From 2-02-FULL-43-11-A sp964477065 (GTDB lineage Bacteria > Patescibacteriota > Microgenomatia > UBA1406 > HO2-37-13b), in contig CAYZCU010000023.1 in assembly GCA_964477065.1 (NCBI GenBank), forward strand, positions 1-16,044: a DNA stretch of 16,044 nucleotides, in the 5' to 3' direction. Under the pieces are notes generated by a model. It searched no databases. It saw only the letters and a list, made by a program, of their open reading frames with translations, and was not told where the DNA came from. The stretch's first letter is position 1. Each line of letters starts with the position of its first letter. Below, one piece after another: positions 6,608-13,251 of this stretch. The translations under genes were made by a program, and so were the position numbers.

Positions 6608-8515
6608 TTATTTACCCTCATCGACAACTTCACCTTCCTCAACATCCTTTTTCTCGTCACCAGCTGTCTCGCCATCCTGCGATCCACTAGATCCTCCAGA
6701 TTCACTAGCTTGACTAGATTCACTACTTTTGTACATCACTTCGCCGACTTTTTGCAAAGCTTCTGAAAGTGCGCTTGTCTTCGCTTCAAGGTCTTCTTTT
6801 GATCCTTCTTCAAGAATGTCTTTCAGATCCTTGATTTTGCCTTCGACGTCCTCCTTCAACGTTGCTTCGACTTTATCCCCAGCATCTTTCAAAGACTTCT
6901 CAGACGTATGAATCAATGCTTCAGCATGATTGCGAGCCTCGACACGCTCCTTGAGTTTGGCGTCTTCGTCCGCATGCTCTTCAGCTTCTTTGCGCATTTT
7001 TTCAATTTCCTCATCTTTGAGCCCTGCAGATCCCGTGATCTTGATCGTTGTGGATTTGCCTGTCGCTTTATCTTTCGCAGTGACATCCATAATCCCGTTT
7101 GCATCAATATCAAACGTTACCTCGACCTGTGGCACTCCTCGTGGTGCTGGCGGGATGCCTTCCAAGATAAATCGGCCAAGTGACTTGTTATCTTTGGCCA
7201 TTGGACGCTCTCCTTGCAAAATATGAATATCAACTTGCGTCTGATTATCAGCAGCGGTAGAAAACACTTCAGATTTTGATGTTGGGATGGAGCTATTGCG
7301 CTCAATCAGTGGCGTCATCACGCCTCCAAGCGTTTCCACACCCAGAGTCAGTGGCGTCACATCGAGCAACACAACGTCTTTGACCTCTCCTCCAATAATT
7401 CCTGCCTGAATTGCCGCTCCAAGTGCGACGGCTTCATCGGGATTGACAGATTTGTTTGGTTCTTTGCCAAAAAAGTCTTTGACCGCATCGCGCATTTTCG
7501 GCATACGGGTCATTCCTCCAACGAGAATAACCTCGTCGATATCTGATGTTTTGAGTTTTGCATCCTTGAGAGCCGCTTCAACAGGCTTGAATGATCGCTT
7601 AATGAGGTCTTCTGTGATAGATTCAAGCTTGGCACGTGTTAACTTCGTGACAAAGTGCAATGGGTTACCATCTTTTTGTGTGATAAATGGCAAGTTAATT
7701 TCAGAATCCAGTGACGTTGAGAGTTCGACTTTTGCCTTCTCAGCAGCCTCTTTGAGTCTCTGAAGCGCTTGAGAATCCTTAGACAAGTCAATGCCTTGAT
7801 CTGCCTTGAATTCATCAACGAGGTAATTAATGATTGTTTGATCAAAATCATCTCCTCCCAGATGCGTATCTCCATTTGTTGATTTCACTTCAAATACGCC
7901 GTCACCAAGCTCGAGAATAGTGATATCAAATGTACCGCCACCAAAGTCATAGACCGCGATAGTGTGTGCTTGCTTATTCTCCATACCGTAGGCAAGTGCA
8001 GATGCGGTAGGTTCATTGACCACACGCACCACATCAAGTCCGGCAATTTCACCAGCTTGCTTCGTCGCTTGGCGCTGAGCATCATCGAAGTATGCAGGGA
8101 CGGTGACAACAGCCTTTTCGACTTTTTCACCAAGATAATCTTCCGCATCTTCTTTTGCCTTTTTGAGAATCATTGCTGAAATTTCAACAGGGGAGTAGGC
8201 TTTATCATTGATTTTGACCTCAACGCGCCCTTCCTTCCCTTCAACAAGTTCATACGGAAGCCACTTTTGGACCTCTTTGACCACAGGATCTGAAAACTTT
8301 CGACCCATGAGTCGTTTCACAGAGAAAATAACTTCTTTTGGTTTGGTAATAAGCTGTCTTTTTGCCACATCCCCGACGATGCGCTTTTCAGGATCAACTA
8401 CAGATGGAATTGTATTACGTCCTTCCTTTGAAGAAATGACCTTTGCCTTTCCACCTTCCATAACTGCAACGACTGAGTTTGTTGTACCGAGATCGATACC
8501 GATTGTTTTTGCCAT
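6608..8515 (-). CDS. dnaK: Hsp70 chaperone DnaK
   Basis: A 635-aa full-length Hsp70 that binds and releases unfolded segments in an ATP-driven cycle with DnaJ and GrpE. The nucleotide-binding domain begins MAKTIGIDLGTTNSVVAVMEGG, with phosphate-binding YDFGGGTFDITILELGDG and the VILVGGMTRMPKMRDAV motif. The substrate-binding beta domain starts near DVTPLTLGVETLGG, and the helical lid ends in a Ser/Gly-rich then acidic tail (GETAGDEKKDVEEGE). No frameshift or missing motif is seen. It lies between grpE (23-nt AT-rich gap, no Shine-Dalgarno) and dnaJ (6-nt gap), co-transcribed from the CIRCE-controlled promoter upstream of hrcA. Confidence 0.98.
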   Translation of the reverse strand: MAKTIGIDLGTTNSVVAVMEGGKAKVISSKEGRNTIPSVVDPEKRIVGDVAKRQLITKPKEVIFSVKRLMGRKFSDPVVKEVQKWLPYELVEGKEGRVEVKINDKAYSPVEISAMILKKAKEDAEDYLGEKVEKAVVTVPAYFDDAQRQATKQAGEIAGLDVVRVVNEPTASALAYGMENKQAHTIAVYDFGGGTFDITILELGDGVFEVKSTNGDTHLGGDDFDQTIINYLVDEFKADQGIDLSKDSQALQRLKEAAEKAKVELSTSLDSEINLPFITQKDGNPLHFVTKLTRAKLESITEDLIKRSFKPVEAALKDAKLKTSDIDEVILVGGMTRMPKMRDAVKDFFGKEPNKSVNPDEAVALGAAIQAGIIGGEVKDVVLLDVTPLTLGVETLGGVMTPLIERNSSIPTSKSEVFSTAADNQTQVDIHILQGERPMAKDNKSLGRFILEGIPPAPRGVPQVEVTFDIDANGIMDVTAKDKATGKSTTIKITGSAGLKDEEIEKMRKEAEEHADEDAKLKERVEARNHAEALIHTSEKSLKDAGDKVEATLKEDVEGKIKDLKDILEEGSKEDLEAKTSALSEALQKVGEVMYKSSESSQASESGGSSGSQDGETAGDEKKDVEEGEVVDEGK

Positions 8516-8538
8516 AGTATTAATTAAATAAATAATTG

Positions 8539-8991
8539 TTAATTGCTTGCTTGTGTCACTTTGACCTGTGCAGGTCGGATGACGGTGTCACCGATGCGAT
8601 ACCCTTTGCGGATAACCTCAGCAACCATATTTGCCTTCTCACCAGGAACCATTTCGAGTGCTTCTGCGACATACGGATCAAATTCCTTTCCGACAAGGTC
8701 GATTTCTTCAACGCCACAGTCTTTCAAAAGCGCGTGAAATCGATCCATAATCATTTTAAGCCCAGCATCCTGCACAAACACTTCTGCCTTTTCAAGATCA
8801 TCAAGGATACTAATAAATTTTGCAACGGTATCTCTTTTTGTTGATAAGCGAACCTGTTCAAGTGCCCCATTCATCCGTTTTTCCAAATTTTGATAATCTG
8901 CTAGCGCCCGCATGTATTTAGCTTGCGCCTCCGCGAGTTGCGTATCTTCCACCAAGGGAATATCTGGATCGACAAGTGGTGTCTTTTTCAT
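8539..8991 (-). CDS. grpE: Nucleotide exchange factor GrpE
   Basis: A 150-aa GrpE, somewhat short because the acidic N-terminal tail is reduced. It releases ADP from DnaK. The N-terminal half is the long coiled-coil helix (QAKYMRALADYQNLEKRM through LDDLEKAEVF). The C-terminal half is the beta domain that contacts DnaK (GVEEIDLVGKEFDPYVAEAL, then VIRKGYRIGDTVIRPAQVKV). It starts 2 nt after the hrcA stop (TAACTATG), which suggests translational coupling, and no Shine-Dalgarno is present. Second gene of the hrcA-grpE-dnaK-dnaJ operon. Confidence 0.95.
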   Translation of the reverse strand: MKKTPLVDPDIPLVEDTQLAEAQAKYMRALADYQNLEKRMNGALEQVRLSTKRDTVAKFISILDDLEKAEVFVQDAGLKMIMDRFHALLKDCGVEEIDLVGKEFDPYVAEALEMVPGEKANMVAEVIRKGYRIGDTVIRPAQVKVTQASN

Positions 8992-8993
8992 AG

Positions 8994-9743
8994 TTATTCT
9001 GTAACTGATGATTGTGCATGCTCATTTACTGTTTCTTGAATAAGATTAGTAAAATAACGCACATTTGGGACGACTACTTCATAGCGCATACGTCGTGGTC
9101 CCATAACTCCAAGCGCTCCTCTGACACCATTGCACGTAAACTCTGCAAAGACAGACGCGAGATTTTGGGCATCTGGATCTTCCTCATCTGCAAAAATATA
9201 CAATATTTCATCTTCACTTTTCTCAAATTTTTTCAAGACACTTCCCCAATATTTCACTTCATCAAAATGTTCAAATAAGTATCGTGCACGCTCAATATCC
9301 CAAAATTCATGATTGGATAATATATTGTTAACACCAAAATAATACATCTCACCTGTTTCAGTTGTTGCAACTGCAAGCATGTTTGTCCGCTTTGCAAGAG
9401 CATGCGCTGCATGTTGAAGCAATTTGTGAACTTCATCTCTGAAATCCCATATGTCACTTTTATATGCAACCTCTTCAGCTGTTGAAAGCTCCTTTTCATG
9501 CATCAGGTTTTTGATGTAAAAACGAAATGCTTTTGGCGTCGGCACGCGACCAGATGAAAAATATTCCTTCTTCAAATAGCCATTTTTTGATAATGCCACC
9601 ATATCATTGCGAAGCGTTGCAGGGGACACCCCAAGCTTGTACCGCTTGTCCAAAATATCTGAACCGACAGCATCACCTGTGGTTGTGTACTCTGCGATGA
9701 TCGCTTTGAGCAACTCAATTTGTCGTGGTGTTAAGTCATCCAT
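8994..9743 (-). CDS. hrcA: Heat-inducible transcription repressor HrcA (short form)
   Basis: A 249-aa repressor of the heat-shock operon that binds CIRCE. Residues 3-75 are the winged-helix DNA-binding domain (LTPRQIELLKAIIAEYTTTGDAVGS, SPATLRNDMVALSKNGYL, SSGRVPTPKAFRFYI), very close to the family signature. The rest is a GAF-like dimerisation and inducer domain ending in GALGVMGPRRMRYEVVVPNVRYFTNL. Typical HrcA is about 340 aa, so the middle region is reduced by about 90 residues. ATG 9743 is chosen because family N-termini begin just before this LTPRQ-type motif; TTG 9749 would add two residues and lie only 2 nt from the predicted transcription start. The gene autoregulates its operon through the operator at 9750-9776. 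Confidence 0.93.
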   Translation of the reverse strand: MDDLTPRQIELLKAIIAEYTTTGDAVGSDILDKRYKLGVSPATLRNDMVALSKNGYLKKEYFSSGRVPTPKAFRFYIKNLMHEKELSTAEEVAYKSDIWDFRDEVHKLLQHAAHALAKRTNMLAVATTETGEMYYFGVNNILSNHEFWDIERARYLFEHFDEVKYWGSVLKKFEKSEDEILYIFADEEDPDAQNLASVFAEFTCNGVRGALGVMGPRRMRYEVVVPNVRYFTNLIQETVNEHAQSSVTE

Positions 9744-9749
9744 GATCAA

Positions 9750-9776
9750 TTAGCAAGAGTTTAGTATATCTGCTAA
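9750..9776. promoter_or_regulatory. Degenerate CIRCE operator (HrcA site)
   Basis: TTAGCA (9750-9755) and TGCTAA (9771-9776) bound a 27-bp inverted repeat, exactly the size of the CIRCE consensus TTAGCACTC-N9-GAGTGCTAA. The outer six bases of each arm match perfectly; the inner three do not (AAGA on the left, ATCT on the right). The element covers the -10 and most of the spacer of the hrcA promoter and ends 6 nt before the ATG, the expected place for HrcA repression. Confidence 0.8.
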
Positions 9777-9786
9777 TCGTTGTCAA
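9758..9786 (-). promoter_or_regulatory. Promoter of the hrcA-grpE-dnaK-dnaJ operon
   Basis: On the minus strand: TTGACA (9786-9781), a 17-nt spacer and TAAACT (9763-9758). Predicted transcription start is 9751, 8 nt before ATG 9743 (2 nt before TTG 9749). A second possible -10, TATACT at 9768-9763, has no -35 at a suitable distance. CIRCE overlaps the promoter. Confidence 0.75.
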
Positions 9787-9793
9787 GAGGAAA

Positions 9794-9836
9794 CTAGATA
9801 TCTAGTGATCTGGTGATCTAGTAACCTAGGAATGGA
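9794..9836 (+). repeat. 8-nt repeat array A
   Basis: In strict 8-nt register from 9797: GATATCTA, GTGATCTG, GTGATCTA, GTAACCTA, GGAATGGA, preceded by CTA. The next unit in register (9837-9844, GTATACTC) contains the -10 of the small gene at 9850. The array starts 8 nt from the -35 of the divergent hrcA promoter. It shares the unit order GTGATCTG...GTAACCTA-GGAAT with arrays C and D. Confidence 0.8.
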
Positions 9837-9837
9837 G

Positions 9838-9843
9838 TATACT
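9838..9843 (+). promoter_or_regulatory. -10 box inside the last array A unit
   Basis: TATACT, within the in-register unit GTATACTC. Predicted transcription start is 9850, exactly on the ATG of the small gene. No -35 is recognised. A GGAG lies at 9834-9837 but would be outside a transcript starting at 9850. Confidence 0.5.
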
Positions 9844-9849
9844 CATGGT

Positions 9850-10047
9850 ATGAAATCAAGAGCGGAAAAACTACGATTGGCAGCTGAGGCGGTGGCATCT
9901 GAAATGAGATCTCCTGAAGCTATCCGACGTGGCCTTCGAGGAATTACGTCCCTTCATTCGCCGGAATTGGCCGGAGTTGTGAATAGATTATATGATGTTC
10001 CCCAAGAAGTTCTTGATAGAGTAATACACTTTGAACCCCGCTATTAG
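9850..10047 (+). CDS. Small orphan protein between repeat arrays A and B
   Basis: A 65-aa predicted protein (MKSRAEKLRLAAEAVASEM... ending in HFEPRY) that I do not recognise. It is charged, mostly helical in character and has no membrane segment or signal peptide. An in-frame ATG at 9832 would add six residues, but it lies before the -10 box at 9838-9843, whose predicted start falls exactly on ATG 9850. Coding is supported by that fit and by a normal residue mix with many charged and aliphatic positions. It is enclosed by array A upstream and array B immediately downstream; the first unit of B begins with the last base of the stop codon. The function is unknown. Confidence 0.55.
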   Translation: MKSRAEKLRLAAEAVASEMRSPEAIRRGLRGITSLHSPELAGVVNRLYDVPQEVLDRVIHFEPRY

Positions 10048-10061
10048 AAATCTAGAAATTC

Positions 10062-10093
10062 AGAAAACTAGATATCTAGATCTCTAGTTTTCT
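10062..10093 (+). terminator. Hairpin within array B, possible terminator of the small gene
   Basis: AGAAAACTAGA (10062-10072) and TCTAGTTTTCT (10083-10093) are perfect 11-bp inverted arms around a 10-nt loop that itself holds TCTAGA. It starts 15 nt after the stop of the small gene. The stem is AT-rich and the T-run is inside the stem, so it is not a typical terminator; it may instead be a repeat by-product or an RNA end-protecting hairpin. Confidence 0.35.
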
Positions 10094-10095
10094 AG

Positions 10096-10101
10096 TATAC
10101 T
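10096..10101 (+). promoter_or_regulatory. -10 box inside the last array B unit
   Basis: TATACT within the in-register unit GTATACTG. The predicted transcription start, 10108, is exactly the A of the next ATG. No -35 is recognised; the expected place falls in the hairpin of array B. Confidence 0.5.
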
Positions 10102-10107
10102 GTGTGA

Positions 10108-10305
10108 ATGAGCAACTCCGAACAAGAACGACTAGACTTTGTCAGTGAAGATAGACCAGTGAAACTCTCATCTCGACGACGACCACTTGGTGATCCGCAT
10201 ATGCATGAAAGTATTGCACGATTAAAAGGAGTTTCACTTCCAGTTGAACCTCCTATAGCTCAACCACCTGTGAGGTTGCTTTTGGGGAAACATGAGCTCC
10301 TGTAG
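10108..10305 (+). CDS. Small orphan protein upstream of rpsO
   Basis: A 65-aa predicted protein (MSNSEQERLDFVSEDRPVKL... ending in GKHELL) that I do not recognise. It is hydrophilic, with a basic patch SSRRRP and a Pro-rich stretch LPVEPPIAQPPVRLLL, and looks largely disordered. The -10 box at 10096-10101 puts transcription start exactly on its ATG, the same arrangement as the small gene upstream. Its stop is 10 nt before the -35 of rpsO. There is no detectable similarity between the two small proteins. Because it is short and unplaced, the call rests on the open frame and the promoter fit. Confidence 0.5.
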   Translation: MSNSEQERLDFVSEDRPVKLSSRRRPLGDPHMHESIARLKGVSLPVEPPIAQPPVRLLLGKHELL

Positions 10306-10314
10306 TGCTCCCAC

Positions 10315-10343
10315 TTGCATATTTGCACACTATCATATATACT
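10315..10343 (+). promoter_or_regulatory. Promoter of rpsO
   Basis: TTGCAT (10315-10320), a 17-nt spacer and TATACT (10338-10343). Predicted transcription start is near 10350, giving a 6-nt leader before ATG 10356. Such a short leader leaves no room for the 5' RNA structure through which S15 represses its own mRNA in some bacteria. Confidence 0.7.
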
Positions 10344-10355
10344 ACTCGCTGAACT

Positions 10356-10823
10356 ATGGCAACAAAGAAAGCACCAGTTAAGAAAGCAACCGCTTCAAAA
10401 AAGCCTGCAACAGGCGCAAAAACAGCTTCTCCAAAGAAAGTCGCTGTGAAAAAAGCACCTGCAAAGGAAACCCCTGTTAAGAAAGCTCCCGTTGTGACAA
10501 CTGAAAAAGTTGAAGCACCAAAACTTTCTCGCAAGGCTAAAAAGCTCGTCGTTAAAGAAATTGGTCTTTTGTCAAAACAGGAAATCATCGACAGCTATTC
10601 ACAAAAAGATGGCGATACTGGTTCACCAGAGGTTCAGATAGCACTTTCATCACAAAAGATTGAAAATCTATCAAGTCATTTGAAAGAGAATCCGAAAGAT
10701 AATCACTCACGTCGTGGTCTTTTAAAGATCATTGCTAAGCGCCGACGAATTCTCCACTATCTCCAAGATAGAGATTCTGCTCGATATCTCGGGCTGATCG
10801 AAAAACTTGGACTTAAAAAATAA
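10356..10823 (+). CDS. rpsO: Ribosomal protein S15 with Lys/Ala-rich N-terminal extension
   Basis: A 155-aa S15, against about 89 aa for the usual protein. Residues about 70-155 are canonical S15 (LSKQEIIDSYSQKDGDTGSPEVQIALSS..., then the conserved RRGLLKIIAKRRRILHYL), which binds 16S rRNA and helps assemble the 30S platform. Residues 1-65 are a low-complexity extension built of Lys, Ala, Pro, Thr and Val (KKAPVKKA and KKAPAKE repeats) resembling histone H1-like tails. The start is fixed by the promoter with a 6-nt leader and no Shine-Dalgarno. The extension is in frame, with no stop and no frameshift, and there is no good internal Met start at the S15 boundary, so it is probably translated. 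It may bind rRNA, DNA or polyphosphate; that is inference. pnp follows, an order common in bacteria. Confidence 0.93.
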   Translation: MATKKAPVKKATASKKPATGAKTASPKKVAVKKAPAKETPVKKAPVVTTEKVEAPKLSRKAKKLVVKEIGLLSKQEIIDSYSQKDGDTGSPEVQIALSSQKIENLSSHLKENPKDNHSRRGLLKIIAKRRRILHYLQDRDSARYLGLIEKLGLKK

Positions 10824-10836
10824 ACTACGGTATACT
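10807..10836 (+). promoter_or_regulatory. Promoter of pnp, inside the 3' end of rpsO
   Basis: TTGGAC (10807-10812), an 18-nt spacer and TATACT (10831-10836). Predicted transcription start is near 10843, 137 nt before the pnp ATG. This is the only long leader among the promoters in the window. Confidence 0.5.
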
Positions 10837-10842
10837 TACAGT

Positions 10843-10979
10843 TAGTACGTGCCGTTACAAATCATTATTAATTCGTGATGCTCGTGGTGGCTAGAAGTTT
10901 GATTTAAGAGTCTGATCACAAAGATCACATTCTGGAACCGATCTTCTATCACCCACACGCTACTCACGTACCATTTCGT
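10843..10979 (+). promoter_or_regulatory. Structured 5' leader of pnp
   Basis: The ends of this leader are complementary: GTACGTG (10845-10851) and CACGTAC (10965-10971), the latter ending 8 nt before the ATG. Inside, AAGATC (10921-10926) and GATCTT (10940-10945) form a 6-bp stem with a 13-nt loop, and GATCAC is repeated at 10914-10919 and 10923-10928. In several bacteria the pnp leader folds into a long stem that RNase III and PNPase process for autoregulation; this leader could work likewise. No known riboswitch core was recognised. Confidence 0.4.
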
Positions 10980-13172
10980 ATGAAAACATACAAAAAATAC
11001 ACGCTCAAGATCGGCGATACTGATCTTACGTTAGAAGTAAATAGATTTGCGCCAAAAGCTGATATTTCAGTTCTGGGACGCATGGGCGACACTGTTGTGT
11101 TAACAACAATCTGTGCTGGCAAGAAGGATGCTACCCTCGGGTATTTTCCTCTTTCAGTTGAATACGTTGAAAAGCTCTATGCTGCAGGAAGAATTAAAGG
11201 CTCTCGCTGGGTGAAGCGTGACGGTCGGCCAAATGATGAGGCAATCTTGAGAGGACGATTTATTGATCGATCTATTCGACCATTGTTCCCTAAGGAATAC
11301 AAAAAAGAAGTACAAGTCATTTGTACGGTACTCTCAGTTGACTCTGAATACTCACCAGACATGCTTGGGGCAATTACTGCATCAGCAGGATTGCATCTGT
11401 CTCAGATACCGTGGAACGGTCCTATTAGTATGATTCGTGTGGGATATGTTGCTGGGGATCATCCGTCATTTGTGATTAACCCGACAGAGGATGTTCAAAA
11501 GACATCACTGCTCGAACTCGTTGTCGCATCGACGCCCAAAAAGGTGGTCATGATTGAAACTCAGGCAAATCAATTATCTGATGAAATCGTCCTCACGGGG
11601 ATTGAAAAAGCCCACGAGGTCAATGTTCAAATTGCGCAGTTTATTGATAATATGCGCAATGATATTGGCGTGCCCAAGGATGAGGTGAAGCCTGATGCTG
11701 TCTATGAGACAGTCATGGGAATTCTCAAATCAAACTATGCAACTCAGGTCGCAGTCCTGCTTTCGAAGAAATCTGCGAATGATGATGACTATCAGTCATC
11801 TTTTGATGCGCTCGTCGTTGAGTTAAACTCAGCGAACCCTGAGCTTGATAAAAGAACAATTGCTGACGCGCTCGAATATGCGATGCTCGATCAACTTCGA
11901 GCTGATATTCTGCAACATGGTAAGCGATCAGATGGCCGTAAGCTTGACGAAATTCGTCAACTCACCGCTGAGATCGACATCTTGCCACGTACACACGGAT
12001 CAGCAGTGTTCCAAAGAGGCTCCACGCAAGTTATGTCTATTACGACACTTGGATCAATGTCTCTCTCACAACTTATTGAGAGCGTTGAAGGCGAAGAAGC
12101 AAAGAGATACATTCATCATTACTGCTCCCCACCATATTCATATGGTGAGCCAGGGAGAGTAGGAGCACCAGGACGCCGAGAAATCGGTCATGGCGCACTC
12201 GCCGAAAAGGCGCTTGAGCCTGTCCTGCCAACTCCTGAAGAGTTCCCATACACGATTCACGTTGTGTCTGAAGTTCTTTCTTCAAATGGATCAACATCAA
12301 TGGCATCCACGTGTGGATCATCCCTGTCACTTATGACAGCTGGTGTCCCCCTCAAGGCTGCCGTTGGAGGTATATCAATTGGCTTGATATACAAATCTGA
12401 TGACGAATACGTTCTGTTAACAGATATCGCAGGCATCGAAGATTTTGGAGGCTATATGGACTTCAAGATTGCCGGTACCAAAGATGGTATCACCGCTATA
12501 CAGCTGGATGTTAAGAACGATGGACTGACGCAGAAAATGATCCAAGAGACCTTTGCTCGCGCACATACTGCTCGTATGCAGGTGCTTGATGTGATGAACA
12601 GTGCAATCGCACAACCACGACCTGCTGTATCACAGTATGCGCCAAAGGTTGTTGAAATCACTGCTCCACAGGATAAGATCGGTGAAATCATTGGTCCAGG
12701 GGGTAAAAACATTAAGAAAATCATTGCTGACACGCAGACTGATATTAACATCGAAGATGATGGTACGGTCAGCGTCGCTGGTGTTGACATGGCTAATGTC
12801 CAACGCGCTATTGATACGATCCAAAACATTTACCGCGAAGTGAATGTCGGGGATGTCTTTACTGGTCCAGTTACTCGACTTCTGCCAATTGGGGCAATGG
12901 TAGAGTTCTTACCAGGTCGCGAAGGTTTGGTTCATGTCTCAAAGATGTCAAATGAATTTGTCAAAGATCCAAGCGACATCGTGTCCGAAGGTCAGCAACT
13001 TGAGGTCAAAGTCCTTGAGCTTGATGATCGTGGACGCGTGAACCTCGGTATCAATGGTATCGAATTTGCACCACGACCAGCTCGATCTGATGATGGTGGG
13101 TATCGCGGAGGTCGAGATGACAACCGCCGACCTGCACCTCGACGATTTGATCGAGATCGTCACGGTCGCTAG
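10980..13172 (+). CDS. pnp: Polyribonucleotide nucleotidyltransferase (PNPase)
   Basis: A 730-aa PNPase, a trimeric 3'-to-5' phosphorolytic exonuclease of RNA turnover. Order: first RNase PH-like core (residues about 5-230), the helical linker, a second RNase PH core (about 305-550), a KH domain with the GxxG loop in EIIGPGGKNIKKI (about 560-615), an S1 domain (about 624-695) and a basic tail with RGGRDDNRRPAPRRFDRDRHGR features. In the active-site segment IEDFGGYMDFKIAGT, Asp488 and Asp494 correspond to the catalytic pair I recall as D486 and D492 of E. coli, while the Asp between them is replaced by Tyr493 or its neighbour. The RGG-like tail probably adds RNA affinity. The ATG has no Shine-Dalgarno. 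No clear terminator follows. Confidence 0.96.
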   Translation: MKTYKKYTLKIGDTDLTLEVNRFAPKADISVLGRMGDTVVLTTICAGKKDATLGYFPLSVEYVEKLYAAGRIKGSRWVKRDGRPNDEAILRGRFIDRSIRPLFPKEYKKEVQVICTVLSVDSEYSPDMLGAITASAGLHLSQIPWNGPISMIRVGYVAGDHPSFVINPTEDVQKTSLLELVVASTPKKVVMIETQANQLSDEIVLTGIEKAHEVNVQIAQFIDNMRNDIGVPKDEVKPDAVYETVMGILKSNYATQVAVLLSKKSANDDDYQSSFDALVVELNSANPELDKRTIADALEYAMLDQLRADILQHGKRSDGRKLDEIRQLTAEIDILPRTHGSAVFQRGSTQVMSITTLGSMSLSQLIESVEGEEAKRYIHHYCSPPYSYGEPGRVGAPGRREIGHGALAEKALEPVLPTPEEFPYTIHVVSEVLSSNGSTSMASTCGSSLSLMTAGVPLKAAVGGISIGLIYKSDDEYVLLTDIAGIEDFGGYMDFKIAGTKDGITAIQLDVKNDGLTQKMIQETFARAHTARMQVLDVMNSAIAQPRPAVSQYAPKVVEITAPQDKIGEIIGPGGKNIKKIIADTQTDINIEDDGTVSVAGVDMANVQRAIDTIQNIYREVNVGDVFTGPVTRLLPIGAMVEFLPGREGLVHVSKMSNEFVKDPSDIVSEGQQLEVKVLELDDRGRVNLGINGIEFAPRPARSDDGGYRGGRDDNRRPAPRRFDRDRHGR

Positions 13173-13211
13173 CTTTTTCCTCTCGCTGGGCGGGAAGTGA
13201 GCTAAACGAAA

Positions 13212-13241
13212 TTGACTTTTGTTGTGGCATTGCTCTACAAT
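13212..13241 (+). promoter_or_regulatory. Promoter of ftsK
   Basis: TTGACT (13212-13217), an 18-nt spacer and TACAAT (13236-13241). Predicted transcription start is near 13248, 4 nt before ATG 13252. It rules out the in-frame upstream start at 13219, which lies within the promoter. Confidence 0.65.
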
Positions 13242-13251
13242 AAGTGGACAT

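Larger units (their letters stand above)
10047..10102 (+). repeat. 8-nt repeat array B
   Basis: Seven units in strict 8-nt register: GAAATCTA, GAAATTCA, GAAAACTA, GATATCTA, GATCTCTA, GTTTTCTA, GTATACTG. Units three to six form an inverted repeat (see the hairpin entry). The last unit supplies the -10 of the next small gene. It shares the period, the CTA ending and the GATATCTA unit with array A. Confidence 0.75.

Noticed and set aside
9744..9749. TTG start of hrcA at 9749
   Set aside because: Possible, as it lies 2 nt from the predicted transcription start, but ATG 9743 gives the usual HrcA N-terminus. The difference is only two residues and cannot be settled here.
10253..10588. Minus-strand open frame of 111 codons over rpsO
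   Set aside because: It is the mirror of the Lys/Ala-rich S15 extension and has a biased Ala/Phe/Thr/Gly composition; no promoter or family match.
13171..13205. Hairpin after pnp (TCTCGC / GCGGGA) as an intrinsic terminator
   Set aside because: The stem needs a G-U pair and a 3-nt loop, and no T-run follows it; the T-run is on the 5' side.
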